Part shown: positions 16,991 to 26,951 of the stretch, piece by piece
Layout of the letters: each line of letters opens with the position of its first letter
How positions within the stretch are numbered: position 1 is the first letter of the stretch
Source: Chloracidobacterium validum
GTDB lineage: Bacteria; Acidobacteriota; Blastocatellia; Chloracidobacteriales; Chloracidobacteriaceae
Assembly (NCBI RefSeq): GCF_018304825.1
Contig: NZ_CP072649.1
Span: 682,001-746,000 of the forward strand
Length of the DNA: 64,000 nucleotides
Reading direction: 5' to 3'
Notes under the pieces: generated by a model
Databases searched by the model: none
Seen by the model: only the letters and a program-made list of their open reading frames with translations
Told to the model about the DNA's origin: nothing
Translations under genes and position numbers: made by a program

Positions 16991-18613
16991 ATGTCGCCTC
17001 CATCCCCCAAATCCTTACCCATCCAGGCCGGACTGGTTGTTGGTGACTATCGGCTTGAAGCGCCACTGACGGCCGATCTTGGGGACGCCGCTTGGTGCGG
17101 ACAACACATTGCAGACGGCAGCCCCGTGCGGGTGGATGTCTTTCAGGCAACGCCGGCCGAAAGTCCAACGACGCGGACGGCCTTTGCCGTCGCCAAGCTG
17201 CCGCCACATCCACACCTCCTGCCGGTCGTGGACGTGCTGACGCAGAGCGAAACCCTGTGGGTGGTGACGCCCTATGTGCCAACCTCGCTGGCTGGGCTTT
17301 CCCTTCCGGTCGCGCCGGAAACGGCCGCCGCCTATACCCAGCAGCTTTTGGCGGCGCTTGAGGCGCTCCACCAGCAGGGCGTAGTCCACGGCGCGCTGAC
17401 CCCGGCTCACGTTGCCCTCGACGGCGAGCAGGTGAAACTGCGCGGGTATGGCTTTGCCGGTTGTCGGCCACGCCCTGCCGCCAGCTTGCCCTACGCTTCT
17501 CCGTGGGCGCTCGAAGCTACGCCCACCGCGCGCGATGACCTGTGGGCCGTCGGCGTCATTTTGTTTGAACTACTCAGCGGCGATTTGCCTTTTCCACATC
17601 ACGATCCGGCCGAACTGCGGCTGGCCATTCGGACGCTTTACCCTGACCCCTTGCCGGGGACGCTCCCGGCGCGGTTACGGCACATTGTCGCCCATGCCCT
17701 TGAACGGAACGAACGGCGGCGGTACACCTCAGCCATCGTCATGCGGGAGGAACTGGCCGCCTGCGCCGAAGAACTGGCCCAGGGGACGGCTCGCCGGTCA
17801 TCGGGTTCGTGGCCGACGTTCCCGGCCGCCGGAACACAGACCGAGCCGCGCTGGACAGGCCGGCCGGCGCTCATCGGCATCGCCCTGATCAGCCTGGCGA
17901 TGTTGCTCGGCATCTGGCTGACGATTCGGCACTTCGAGAACAAAAACCAGTGGCAGATGACGCCAAAGACGGCCATTGTCGCGCCGACCGGCGGCGACTT
18001 TTCAACCATTTCGGCAGCCGTGAACGCGGCTCGCCCTGGCATGCAGGTGCTCGTTCGCCCTGGCGTCTATCGGGAAACGGTGACCCTGACGAAAAACGTC
18101 GAGATCATCGCCGACGGGCCGCCGGGCAGCGTCGTGGTGGAAAGCACCACCGGGCCGTGCCTTCGTCAGCAGCTCGGTTCGCAAGTGGCGCGGGGCCTGG
18201 CGCTGCGGGGCATTGGCCACCCGGCCGTTCAGCTCGACGGGGGCGCGCTCACGCTGGAAGCTTGTGACGCAACGGCCACAAGCACTGCGAATGTCATCGC
18301 GCAGGGCACTGAATCGCGCCTTACCCTACGCCGCAGCCGCCTGCTTAGGGGCGGTGGACATGGCTTGGTGGCCGGTGACCGCGTGGCAGTCGAAGTCATC
18401 GAGTGCGAAATTGCTGACCACGCTGGCGATGGCATCCGGTTGAGCGGGCAGGCCCGGCTCATCGCCCGCGACAGCCAGATCGTGGGAAACCGGCAGATCG
18501 GCGTCCAGGTGGTGGATGCCGCCGACGCCCGGCTCGAACGCTGCCGACTCGAACGCAATGGACAGCCCACCTACGGCAAGGTTGCCATTGCATCCACCGC
18601 GCCGATGCGTTGA
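16991..18613 (+). CDS. Pseudokinase - membrane helix - right-handed beta-helix protein
   Basis: 540 residues in three parts. Residues about 15-270 have a bacterial Ser/Thr kinase fold, recognisable from LTQSETLWVVTPYV and ARDDLWAVGVILFELLSGDL. The catalytic residues are missing: the VAIK lysine site reads VRVDVF (about 47), the HRD loop reads VVHGALTPAHVAL (about 133), and DFG is GYGFAG (about 152). One membrane helix follows at about 291-311 (LIGIALISLAMLLGIWLTI). The rest (333-525) is a periplasmic right-handed beta-helix: DFSTISAAVNAARPGMQVLV then RPGVYRETVTL, with repeated short strands. It probably acts as a scaffold or receptor rather than an enzyme. It starts 12 bp after mocA but need not share its function. 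Confidence 0.8.
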   Translation: MSPPSPKSLPIQAGLVVGDYRLEAPLTADLGDAAWCGQHIADGSPVRVDVFQATPAESPTTRTAFAVAKLPPHPHLLPVVDVLTQSETLWVVTPYVPTSLAGLSLPVAPETAAAYTQQLLAALEALHQQGVVHGALTPAHVALDGEQVKLRGYGFAGCRPRPAASLPYASPWALEATPTARDDLWAVGVILFELLSGDLPFPHHDPAELRLAIRTLYPDPLPGTLPARLRHIVAHALERNERRRYTSAIVMREELAACAEELAQGTARRSSGSWPTFPAAGTQTEPRWTGRPALIGIALISLAMLLGIWLTIRHFENKNQWQMTPKTAIVAPTGGDFSTISAAVNAARPGMQVLVRPGVYRETVTLTKNVEIIADGPPGSVVVESTTGPCLRQQLGSQVARGLALRGIGHPAVQLDGGALTLEACDATATSTANVIAQGTESRLTLRRSRLLRGGGHGLVAGDRVAVEVIECEIADHAGDGIRLSGQARLIARDSQIVGNRQIGVQVVDAADARLERCRLERNGQPTYGKVAIASTAPMR

Positions 18614-18688
18614 AATCGCCCGGCGTTACAGCACCCGACGGCTCCGGCACGGGCGCTGACCACACCGAAAACATTTAGGTTGCTCACC

Positions 18689-19468
18689 ATGGCTCTGCAT
18701 GAAATTTCACTCGCTGGAAAAGTCGCCATCGTCACCGGCGGCGGGCGCGGCATTGGCAAGTCCATCACCAAGCACTTCGTCGCGGCCGGCGCCAACGTCG
18801 TCATTGCCAGTCGCAAGCTGGAGGTGCTCAAGGCAACGGCCGCTGAGCTGTCCGATGCGCCAGGGCGCATTCACCCCGTGGAATGCCATGTCGGACGCCG
18901 GGAAGACCTTGAAAACCTCGTTGCCGAGACTGAAAGCGTCTTCGGCCCGGCTGATATTCTGGTCAACAACAGCGTGACGAACATCGGGCAGGGGCCCTCC
19001 CTCGATGTCACCGACGACATGCTCGACAAGATGGTGGATGTCAATGTGAAGTCGGTTGTGCGACTCATCCGCCTGACGGTTCCAAAAATGATTGCGCGGG
19101 GCACGGGCGGCGCCATCATCAATGTCGTGTCCATCTCCGGTCTTCAGCCCCAGTACCAGGGACTGCTGTACAGTTTCACCAAAGCCGGCCTCGTCATGAT
19201 GACCCGCAACTGGGCGCAGGAATTCAGCCCGCATGGGGTGCGCGTCAACGCGCTTGCGCCGGGCCTGATCCGAACGGATTTCAGCGAGTTCTTCTGGAAG
19301 AATGAAGCCCTGATGCGTCGGCTGGAAACGACCCAACCCGTGCCGCGCATCGGCGAACCGGACGAGATCGGCTTTGCCGCGCTGTTTCTCGCTTCAGACA
19401 AAGCCTCCTACATGACGGGACAGGTGCTGACGATTGACGGTGGGGCGCTGATTCAGCGGGTGCTGTAG
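18689..19468 (+). CDS. Short-chain dehydrogenase/reductase
   Basis: 259 residues from ATG 18689 ([20 protein letters not shown]), a classical SDR. It has the cofactor loop [10 protein letters not shown], the NNS motif ILVNNSVTN, the catalytic serine in [15 protein letters not shown] as the YxxxK motif, and the C-terminal [22 protein letters not shown] after the second strand favours NADP(H). The substrate cannot be read from the sequence; such proteins are often annotated as 3-oxoacyl-ACP or alcohol oxidoreductases. The stop codon is directly followed by the galK ATG, so the two genes are probably one transcript. Confidence 0.88.
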   Translation: MALHEISLAGKVAIVTGGGRGIGKSITKHFVAAGANVVIASRKLEVLKATAAELSDAPGRIHPVECHVGRREDLENLVAETESVFGPADILVNNSVTNIGQGPSLDVTDDMLDKMVDVNVKSVVRLIRLTVPKMIARGTGGAIINVVSISGLQPQYQGLLYSFTKAGLVMMTRNWAQEFSPHGVRVNALAPGLIRTDFSEFFWKNEALMRRLETTQPVPRIGEPDEIGFAALFLASDKASYMTGQVLTIDGGALIQRVL

Positions 19469-20614
19469 ATGGCTTCGCCGGCCAGGACGTTTCACCAGTG
19501 CTTCAACACCCCTGGGCGGGGCTTTGCCGCGCCGGGGCGCGTCAACCTCATTGGCGAGCATGTGGATTACAACGCCGGCATCGTGCTGCCGATGGCGATT
19601 GATTGCCGAATGCAGGTCTGGGCCAGCCCGCGCCCAGACCGGCAGCTCCACGTCGTGGCCCACGATGTCGGACAAGCGGCCACGCTCGACCTCGACCGAC
19701 CGGAGCGACACACCGGCACCTGGCGCGACTACATTGCCGGCACGGCTTTTCATCTCGAAGCCGCCGGCTACCAGCTCACCGGCGCCAATCTGCTCGTGAC
19801 GAGTGACATTCCGGCCGGGGCCGGACTGTCCTCGTCGGCCGCCCTGGAAGTGGTGGTTGGCTTTGCCCTGCTGACACTGGCCGGCCAGACCATCAATCGC
19901 CTGGCGCTGGCGCGCGCCGGCCAGGCCGCCGAGCATGACTTTGTCGGCACACACTGCGGGTTGATGGATCAGTTTGTCATCGCGCACGGACGAGCCGGGC
20001 ACGCGGTCGAGTTCGATTGCCGTTCGGGACACTACGAGTTCGTGCCACTTGACCCAACCGCCTGCTCGGTCGTGGTTGCCGATAGTGGCATCCGCCATCG
20101 GCTGGCCGGCTCGGCATACAACACGCGCCGGCAGGAATGCGAAACCGCGCTGAAGGAACTGCAACGAAGCTTCCCGTCCCTGACGACGCTGCGGGACGTT
20201 GCCGAAACCGCATTGCCGTCGGCTCTGGAGCTTTTGGACGAACCCCTCTCCCGACGGGTGCGCCATGTCGTCACCGAGATTGGACGGGTCACCGCCTTTG
20301 CCCAGGCGCTGCGCGCTGGCGACTGGACACGGGCGGGGCAACTCCTGACGGCATCGCATCGGTCCCTGGCGGAAGATTACGCCGTCAGTTGCCCGGAACT
20401 CGACGCGCTCGTGGCCGCCGCGCAGCACGCGCCCGGTTGTTATGGGTCCCGCATGACGGGCGGCGGATTTGGCGGATGCACGGTCAACTTGGTTGTGCCG
20501 GAGGCGCTCCCAGACTTTCAAGCGGCGGTTTCACAGGCCTACACGCAAGCCGTTGGCCATCCGCCCCGGCTCTGGGCTGTCACCCCGGCTGACGGGGTCG
20601 GCGAGATTACCTAG
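19469..20614 (+). CDS. galK: Galactokinase
   Basis: 381 residues, close to the E. coli GalK length. The GHMP-kinase motifs are clear: the galactokinase signature APGRVNLIGEHVDYNAGIVL near residues 17-36, the ATP-binding AGAGLSSSAALEV, the region containing the catalytic base GTHCGLMDQF, and the C-terminal GSRMTGGGFGGCTVNLV. GalK phosphorylates galactose at C1 in the Leloir pathway. The ATG follows the stop codon of the SDR without a gap. No galT or galE is present in the window. Confidence 0.95.
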   Translation: MASPARTFHQCFNTPGRGFAAPGRVNLIGEHVDYNAGIVLPMAIDCRMQVWASPRPDRQLHVVAHDVGQAATLDLDRPERHTGTWRDYIAGTAFHLEAAGYQLTGANLLVTSDIPAGAGLSSSAALEVVVGFALLTLAGQTINRLALARAGQAAEHDFVGTHCGLMDQFVIAHGRAGHAVEFDCRSGHYEFVPLDPTACSVVVADSGIRHRLAGSAYNTRRQECETALKELQRSFPSLTTLRDVAETALPSALELLDEPLSRRVRHVVTEIGRVTAFAQALRAGDWTRAGQLLTASHRSLAEDYAVSCPELDALVAAAQHAPGCYGSRMTGGGFGGCTVNLVVPEALPDFQAAVSQAYTQAVGHPPRLWAVTPADGVGEIT

Positions 20615-20730
20615 AAACCATTCTGTATCCGCAGTGTTTGTTCGGCCACGCATGCCGGGCATGGCGCTCGGTTAGCTTGTAGTCTTGTGAGTCACTCCCG
20701 TCATAGATGCCACTGGATGAGACTGCCGCC

Positions 20731-22017
20731 ATGCTCTACGCTCAACCCACGCGCCGTTGGCTATGTTTCCTTGCGGCACTACTCTGGACGCTCCAGGTTG
20801 CGTCGGCCCAAAGTCCGAGTCCGATGGCGGTGACGGTCGAGCAGGCTGTTGCGGAAACACTCCAGCGCAACCTCAACCTCCTTGCCGAACGCTATGAAAT
20901 TCCACGCGCCGAAGCCGAAGTCATCGCGGCGCGCCTGCGCCCCAACCCGGTGCTGAGCTTGGGCGGCGACCACCTCGACCTGCTGGGAACCGGCTACAGC
21001 CTGACGAACAATGCCGGGCCGGCGGAATACTCGGCGCGGGTGGACTGGCCGCTCGAACGCCCAAGCAAGCGGCGGGCGCGGATTGCCGTCGCCGAACAGG
21101 CGCGCGCTGCTGCCGAGTTTCGCTTTCAGGACGCCCTGCGCCAACTCACGCTGGAAGTCCAACAGGCCTTCGTCGAGCTGCAAGCCGCCAAGGAAAGTCT
21201 CAGTTTGGCGCGCGCCAATCAGCGCACCTTCGAGGAACTCGTCACCATTAATGCCGCGCGGGTTCGGGCCGGGGATCTCGCCCCAATTGAACTCGTCCGA
21301 ACGCGCGTTTCCGCCGTCCAGCTCAATCAGTCGGTGCTCCAGGCCGAAGCCCGCTGGCGTGTGGCGCAAAACCGTCTCCAGGCGTTGATGGGACGCGCCG
21401 AGGCGCTCGATGTCTTTGAAGCCGTTGGCGAAATGCGCCGCGACGCCCTGCCCGCGAGCCTTTCGCCACTGATGACCAAGGCCTTTGACCGCCGGCCTGA
21501 CCTGTGCGCGCTGCGGGCCGAGCAGGCCCGGAGCCTGGCCGACCTCAAGCTCCAGCTTGCCCAGGGCAAGATTGAATACACCGTCGGCGTTGAATACCGC
21601 CGGCAGCAGGGGCTGGCCGGCACCGGCAACTCGCTGGGTCTCTTCCTCGCCCTGCCCATCACGATTTATGACCGCAACCAGGGCGGGATTGCGCGGGCGC
21701 AAGCCGAGGTCAGCCAGGCCGAACGGCGGATTGCCGCTCTCGAACGCGAAATTCGCGCCGAACTTGAAGCCACCTACACCCAGTGCCGGGCCGCCGATGC
21801 CGTTCTCATCAGTTTTGAAAGCGGCTTGCTCGACCAGGCACGCGACGTCCTGGAAGTGACCGAGTATGCCTACCGCCGCGGCGAGGCCAGCTTCGTCGAA
21901 TTCCTTGACGCGCAGCGCACCTATAACGAAGCCAGGCAGGGCTACATTGACGCGCGCGCGGAATATGCCCGGTTGCGCTTCACGCTCGACAGTCTCATCA
22001 CGGAGGGAATGCCATGA
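20731..22017 (+). CDS. CzcC-like outer-membrane channel of a metal RND efflux system
   Basis: 428 residues from ATG 20731, which gives a normal signal peptide (RWLCFLAALLWTLQVASAQ); an ATG at 20707 would add eight residues. Two outer-membrane-efflux repeats form the TolC-type barrel and coiled-coil tunnel (ETLQRNLNLLAERYEIPRAE, RLRPNPVLSLGG; second repeat LDAQRTYNEARQGYIDARAE). It is the first of three genes, channel, adaptor and HME-RND pump, in the order of czcCBA; the stop overlaps the adaptor ATG by four bases. The complex would expel divalent or monovalent metal ions across both membranes. Confidence 0.9.
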   Translation: MLYAQPTRRWLCFLAALLWTLQVASAQSPSPMAVTVEQAVAETLQRNLNLLAERYEIPRAEAEVIAARLRPNPVLSLGGDHLDLLGTGYSLTNNAGPAEYSARVDWPLERPSKRRARIAVAEQARAAAEFRFQDALRQLTLEVQQAFVELQAAKESLSLARANQRTFEELVTINAARVRAGDLAPIELVRTRVSAVQLNQSVLQAEARWRVAQNRLQALMGRAEALDVFEAVGEMRRDALPASLSPLMTKAFDRRPDLCALRAEQARSLADLKLQLAQGKIEYTVGVEYRRQQGLAGTGNSLGLFLALPITIYDRNQGGIARAQAEVSQAERRIAALEREIRAELEATYTQCRAADAVLISFESGLLDQARDVLEVTEYAYRRGEASFVEFLDAQRTYNEARQGYIDARAEYARLRFTLDSLITEGMP

Positions 22018-23180
22018 CCACCCATCGTCTGGCCGGATGCCTCACGGTCGGATGCCTCGCGGCGGCCCTCAGCCTTGGTTGCCAGAACAAGACCGAAACT
22101 GCTGCGCCGCCCGCTCCGCTCGACTGGACGCGCGAAGTGCGGGTCGAACCGGTCGCCGTCGAACGCGCGCCACGCGACGAAGTCATCGCCCCCGGCAAGG
22201 TCGAACTGGATCCAAACCGGATCGCCCGCGTCATGCTGCCGCTCCCCGGACGCATCACCGATGTTCGCGTCCGGGTGGGCGATGCCGTCCGCGCCGGACA
22301 GCCACTGGTCACGCTTGAAAGCCCGGATGTCGCGGAAGCCGTCGGCGCGCTCCGCCAGGCCGAAGCTGCGCTGGTGCAGGCCCGCGCCGGACTGGCCCAG
22401 GCCGAAGCCGCGCTGGCCAAGGCCGAGCAGGACGCCGAACGCGCCAAAGACCTCTATGAGCACCGCGCCATTGCCCAGAAGGAAGTGCTGGCGGCGGATA
22501 ACGTCGTGGCCCAGTCACAGGCCGCGGTCGAACAGGCGCGCGCCGTCGTCAGCCAGGCCGAGGCCGGGCGGGAACAGGTTCGCCGTCGGCTGGAAACCCT
22601 CGGACTCGATGACAGCGGACGCGAACAGCGCATGACCGTGCGCGCCCCCTTGAACGGCAAGGTGCTGGAGCTGGCCGTCGTGCCGGGCGAGTATCGCACC
22701 GACACGTCCGTCTCGCTGATGACGGTTGCCGACCTGAGCCGGTTGATCATCACGGCCAATGTGCCTGAAGCCAGCCTCTATCTGGTCCAGGTCGGTGAAA
22801 ACGTCGAAGTCGAGCTGACCGCCTTTCCCGATCAGCGCTTCACCGGCCGCGTCGCACGGATTGGCGACACGATTGACCCACAAACCCGCGCCGCGCGCGT
22901 GATCGTCGAGCTGACCGGCGGCGCACAGCGGCTGCGCCCGGACATGTTCGCCCGGCTCCGGCTTTCCGACGAACCGACGCTGCTGCCGGTCGTGCCCAAA
23001 GCGGCTGTCGTCGAGCGGGAAGGCGTCACCGGCGTTTTCATCGAACGTGAGCCGGGCAAGTTTGACTGGCGGCCCATCCGGGTGGGGGTCTCGCTGGGCG
23101 AGCGGGTGGCGGTGCTCGAGGGGCTGCAATCCGGGGAGCGCGTGGTCGTCGGCGGCACGATGCTGCTTTACCGAAACTAA
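22014..23180 (+). CDS. CzcB/CusB-like periplasmic adaptor lipoprotein
   Basis: 388 residues. A lipoprotein signal ends in LSLGC (Cys near 24). The membrane-fusion-protein fold follows: the lipoyl half-motif PLPGRITDVRVRVGDAVRAG, an alpha-helical hairpin rich in Ala/Glu/Gln (about 105-205), the second half-motif MTVRAPLNGKVLELAVVPGE, the beta-barrel GENVEVELTAFPDQRFTGRV, and the C-terminal domain. It links the inner-membrane RND pump to the CzcC-like channel. ATGA overlap with the upstream gene indicates co-translation. Confidence 0.92.
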   Translation: MTTHRLAGCLTVGCLAAALSLGCQNKTETAAPPAPLDWTREVRVEPVAVERAPRDEVIAPGKVELDPNRIARVMLPLPGRITDVRVRVGDAVRAGQPLVTLESPDVAEAVGALRQAEAALVQARAGLAQAEAALAKAEQDAERAKDLYEHRAIAQKEVLAADNVVAQSQAAVEQARAVVSQAEAGREQVRRRLETLGLDDSGREQRMTVRAPLNGKVLELAVVPGEYRTDTSVSLMTVADLSRLIITANVPEASLYLVQVGENVEVELTAFPDQRFTGRVARIGDTIDPQTRAARVIVELTGGAQRLRPDMFARLRLSDEPTLLPVVPKAAVVEREGVTGVFIEREPGKFDWRPIRVGVSLGERVAVLEGLQSGERVVVGGTMLLYRN

Positions 23181-23202
23181 ACCGAGCCAAACCCAAAGTG
23201 CC

Positions 23203-26200
23203 ATGATCGAACTTCCCAATTTGGCGCTGCGTTACCGGGTCGCCGTCCTGGCGGCGACGCTGTTGCTCATCGGCGTGGGCATCTGGGCCTTCCAGAACCT
23301 CAAGGTCGAGGCCTACCCGGACATCTCCGACACCGGCGTCGTGGTCATCACCCAATTTCCGGGCAATGCCGCCGAGGAAGTCGAGCAGCAAGTCACCATC
23401 CCCATCGAGCGGGCGCTCAACAACACTCCCAACGTCATTGCGCGCCGGTCACGGACGATCTTTGGCCTTTCGGTGGTCGAACTCACCTTTGACGACGGGG
23501 TTGATGACTACTTTGCCCGGCAACTCGTTCTGGAACGCCTGCGCGATGCCGAGCTGCCGGAAGGCGTCCAGCCCGGACTCGGGCCGCTGACTTCGGGCAT
23601 CGGCGAAATGTACCGCTACCGGTTGGATGGCCCGCAGGTCTCGGAAATGAAGCTGCGTGAGTTGCAAGACTGGGTGGTGCTGCCGCGCCTGCTGCAAGTG
23701 CCGGGGGTGGCGGATGTCGCCACGTTTGGCGGGCTGGTCAAGACCTACTTGGTCGAACTCGATCCCCTGAAGCTCGAAAAATTCGCGCTCACGGCCAAGC
23801 AGGTGGCCGATGCCATCAGCGCCAACAACCGCAATGCCGGCGGCGGCATCGTGGATAACCAGCAGCAGAGCCTCGTCGTCCGGGGCGTTGGACTGGTGCG
23901 TTCGCGGCAGGACATCGAACGCATCGTCATCGGGGCGTTTGATGGTGTACCGCTGTTTGTCCGCGATGTCGCGCGGGTGAGTGTCGCGCCGGCGCTCCAG
24001 ACCGGCATCTTTGGCTATGACGACGTGGTCGGGGGCGTCGAAGGGATTGTGCTGCTGCGGCGCTGGGAAAACCCAAGCGACACCTTGACGGCACTCAAAG
24101 CGGCCATTGCCGAACTCAATGCCCAGCTCGCGCCGCAGGGCGTGCAACTCGTGACCGTCTATGACCGGGGAGAGCTGGTCACGAATACGCTGCGGACGGT
24201 TTCGCGCACGCTGCTCGAAGGCCTCATCATCGTCACCCTGGTGTTGTTTTTCTTTCTGGGCGACGTTCGCGCGGCGTTGCTGACGGCGCTGACCATTCCG
24301 TTGTCGCTACTGTTTGCCTTCATTTGCCTCAAGGTGGCCGGGATTCCGGCCAATCTGCTCAGTCTCGGCGCGCTCGACTTTGGCATCATCGTGGATGGCA
24401 CGCTCGTCATGGTTGAGCATATCGTTCATCGCCTGGCCGGTGACGCCGGACGGCGGCGGAGCGTGCTGGAAGCCGTTCGACGGGCCGCGCTCGAAATTGA
24501 GCGCCCGATCTTCTTTTCGCTGGTGATTCTGATTTGCGCCTACTTGCCGCTGTTTACGATGGAGCGCGTGGAGTACCGGCTATTTGGCCCGATGGCCTTC
24601 ACCGTCTGTAGCGCCCTGCTCGGAACGCTCCTGCTTTCCCTGACGTTGACGCCCGTGCTGGCCAGCTACTGGTTCGGGCGCAGCGCCCGCGCCTGGGAAA
24701 ATCCCGTGGTGGCCTGGCTGCGCCGGGCTTATGGCGCGGCGCTCACCGTTACCCTGGCGCGGCCGCGGCTCACCGTCGCCGTGGCAACGGTGGTTGTCCT
24801 GGGCGGTCTCGGCGTCGGCTCGCGCCTGGGGTTGGAGTTTTTGCCGCAGCTCGATGAAGGCGTCATCTGGATTCGCGCCAACTTGCCGCCGGGCGTGTCA
24901 CTCACGGAGTCGGCCCGGACAGCCAGCCGCATGCGCGCCATCATTCGGGAGTTTCCAGAAGTCTCCCTCGTCATTTCGCAGAGTGGGCGCAACGACGACG
25001 GCACCGACCCCTTTGGCCCAAACCGCAACGAACTGCTCATCAACTTACATCCGTACGAAACCTGGACCTCCGGGCGAACCAAAGCCCAGCTCGTGGCGGA
25101 GATGTCACGTCGGTTGGAAAGCGCCATACCGGGCGCGACGTTTAACTTCACCCAGCCGATCATTGACACCTCAACCGAAATGGCGACCGGATCGAGCGCC
25201 GATTTGGCCATCATCATCCGGGGTCCAGACCTCAAGCAGTTGCGCGAATTGGCCAAGCAGGCACTAAGCGTAACCCGGCAGATTCCAGGCGCGGCCGACA
25301 CCTCCATCGAACAAGAGGCTGACCAGCCGCAACTCCGCCTGCGCGTCAATCGGGAAGAGGTGGCGCGCTATGGAATCAACGTCGCCGATGTCCAGGACCT
25401 CATCGAGCTGGCCGTGGGCGGGCGTCCGGTCGGCGTCGTATTTGAGGGCGAACGGCGTTTTGACATTGTCGTCCGCTATACACCGGATGCCCGCGCCAAT
25501 GCGGCGGCCATCGGCAAGCTGCTGGCCCCAACGGCCGATGGTGGGCGTGTGCCGCTCTCCCAACTGGCCGACATCGCCGTGGTGGAGGGAGCCAGCATCA
25601 TCGCCCGGCGTGAAAATCAACGGCAGATCACCGTGCGAACCAACATTCGCGGCCGCGACCAAGGTGGGTTCGTCAGTGAAGCGCAGGCGGCCTTTGCCAA
25701 GCAGGTGGTTCTACCGGAAGGTTACAGCGTCGAGTGGGGTGGGCAGTTTGAAAACCTCACCCGCGCCCGCGCCCGCCTGACGATTGTCTTGCCGGTGACG
25801 CTGGTACTCATTTTCGGTCTCTTGTTCCTGACGTTCGGGCGGGCGCGCGACGCCGCCATCGTTTTGGCGAGCGTTCCGTTCGCGCTTGTCGGTGGACTCG
25901 TCGCGCTGTGGCTGCGCGACATCAACCTGAGCGTCTCGGCGGCCGTGGGCTTCATTTCCCTGTTCGGCGTGGCGGTCATGAGCGGCGTCCTGATTGTGTC
26001 GGAAATCAACCGCCTGCGCGAAGCCGAAGGCCTCGCGGTCAACGAAGCCATTTTTACCGGCGCGCGCAATCAGATGCGCCCCGTGCTGATGATGCTGGTT
26101 GTCGCGTTGTTGGGTATGATTCCCGCCGCGCGCGCCGTCGGCATCGGCTCGGACGTGCAGCGTCCGCTCGCAACCGTGGTCGTGGGCGGCCTGTTTTCGG

Positions 26201-26304
26201 CGCTCATCCTGACGCTGCTGGCGCTGCCCAGCCTGTACGCCGTCGTCGCCGGAGACAAAGCCGCGCCGGTCGTCGAGGAACCGCCCACGACATCACCGAC
26301 GTGA
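23203..26304 (+). CDS. CzcA/CusA-family heavy-metal RND efflux pump
   Basis: 1033 residues from ATG 23203; the open frame extends upstream but overlaps the adaptor gene. The start MIELPNLALRYRVAVLAATL and the phrase KVEAYPDISDTGVVVITQFP are typical of HME-RND proteins, with twelve membrane helices and two large periplasmic loops. Helix 4 carries LGALDFGIIVDGTLVMVEHI, keeping the two Asp and one Glu of the proton relay seen in CzcA. The DFG-DG-VE pattern places it with the heavy-metal rather than the drug pumps, but the exact metal (Co/Zn/Cd, Ni or Cu/Ag) cannot be decided by eye. It is the last gene of the operon and converges on a CBS protein gene 35 bp away. Confidence 0.93.
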   Translation: MIELPNLALRYRVAVLAATLLLIGVGIWAFQNLKVEAYPDISDTGVVVITQFPGNAAEEVEQQVTIPIERALNNTPNVIARRSRTIFGLSVVELTFDDGVDDYFARQLVLERLRDAELPEGVQPGLGPLTSGIGEMYRYRLDGPQVSEMKLRELQDWVVLPRLLQVPGVADVATFGGLVKTYLVELDPLKLEKFALTAKQVADAISANNRNAGGGIVDNQQQSLVVRGVGLVRSRQDIERIVIGAFDGVPLFVRDVARVSVAPALQTGIFGYDDVVGGVEGIVLLRRWENPSDTLTALKAAIAELNAQLAPQGVQLVTVYDRGELVTNTLRTVSRTLLEGLIIVTLVLFFFLGDVRAALLTALTIPLSLLFAFICLKVAGIPANLLSLGALDFGIIVDGTLVMVEHIVHRLAGDAGRRRSVLEAVRRAALEIERPIFFSLVILICAYLPLFTMERVEYRLFGPMAFTVCSALLGTLLLSLTLTPVLASYWFGRSARAWENPVVAWLRRAYGAALTVTLARPRLTVAVATVVVLGGLGVGSRLGLEFLPQLDEGVIWIRANLPPGVSLTESARTASRMRAIIREFPEVSLVISQSGRNDDGTDPFGPNRNELLINLHPYETWTSGRTKAQLVAEMSRRLESAIPGATFNFTQPIIDTSTEMATGSSADLAIIIRGPDLKQLRELAKQALSVTRQIPGAADTSIEQEADQPQLRLRVNREEVARYGINVADVQDLIELAVGGRPVGVVFEGERRFDIVVRYTPDARANAAAIGKLLAPTADGGRVPLSQLADIAVVEGASIIARRENQRQITVRTNIRGRDQGGFVSEAQAAFAKQVVLPEGYSVEWGGQFENLTRARARLTIVLPVTLVLIFGLLFLTFGRARDAAIVLASVPFALVGGLVALWLRDINLSVSAAVGFISLFGVAVMSGVLIVSEINRLREAEGLAVNEAIFTGARNQMRPVLMMLVVALLGMIPAARAVGIGSDVQRPLATVVVGGLFSALILTLLALPSLYAVVAGDKAAPVVEEPPTTSPT

Positions 26305-26339
26305 CCAAACGCCGAGGGGCCACCCCACGGACGGCGGCG

Positions 26340-26858
26340 CTACACTTGGGGCAAGGCATGCTGGCACAGGTACTTGAAAATGCCTTTCGACGAGAGAAAT
26401 CCCAGTGGCTTTTCCTCGTCATCCACGATTGGCACGTGCCGGTACTTGTGCATCGCCATCAGGTTGAGCGCCTTGGCCAGCGTGTCGCCGTGACGCACGA
26501 CGCCTGGGTTTGGCGTCATAATCGTGTCCACCGGCGTGGACTCCAGCTCCGTGATGCGGTTGGCAACCTTGTAGAGCATGTCGCGCTCGGTCACGATCCC
26601 GACCAGTTTTCCGCTGCGCACGACCATGGCGCAACCAAACCGCTTTTCCTGCATGGCGCGGAGCGTCGCCGCGATGGACGTGCCGACTTCCACCGTGATG
26701 GGTGGATAGGGAAACAGGCGGTCAATGGTGTCCTCAGCCAGCGATTGCTGGATGGGGAGTTCGGGTTCAGCCATCTCCACGGCCGTGAGGTCTGAACCGC
26801 AGGCTTCACAGGTTTCTGCGCCGGGTAGGTTTTCAAAACCACAAGCAGGACACTTCAT
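26340..26858 (-). CDS. Zinc-ribbon plus tandem CBS-domain protein
   Basis: 172 residues from ATG 26858. The N-terminus is a four-cysteine zinc ribbon (MKCPACGFENLPGAETCEAC; Cys 3, 6, 17 and 20). Two CBS domains follow: about 50-105 (TSIAATLRAMQEKRFGCAMV, then GKLVGIVTERDML) and about 108-168 (MTPNPGVVRHGDTLAKALNL, then HKYRHVPIVDDEEKPLGFLS). CBS pairs bind adenine nucleotides and usually regulate a partner. It lies downstream of the RND operon on the same strand (93 bp gap) and may be read through from it, but a functional link is not evident. Confidence 0.88.
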   Translation of the reverse strand: MKCPACGFENLPGAETCEACGSDLTAVEMAEPELPIQQSLAEDTIDRLFPYPPITVEVGTSIAATLRAMQEKRFGCAMVVRSGKLVGIVTERDMLYKVANRITELESTPVDTIMTPNPGVVRHGDTLAKALNLMAMHKYRHVPIVDDEEKPLGFLSSKGIFKYLCQHALPQV

Positions 26859-26951
26859 GGCTGCCCTTCCTACAGATGAGGATGGCACGCACCGAACAAA
26901 CCAGGTTGGCGACGTGCGATGCGTCAGCCTAGCATGCGGGGGCGGCAATCG

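Noticed and set aside
19394-20521. 375-codon minus-strand frame opposite galK
   Set aside because: Shadow of galactokinase, whose GHMP motifs are unambiguous.
26339-26795. Plus-strand extension frame beyond the CzcA-like pump
   Set aside because: It is antisense to the zinc-ribbon CBS gene.
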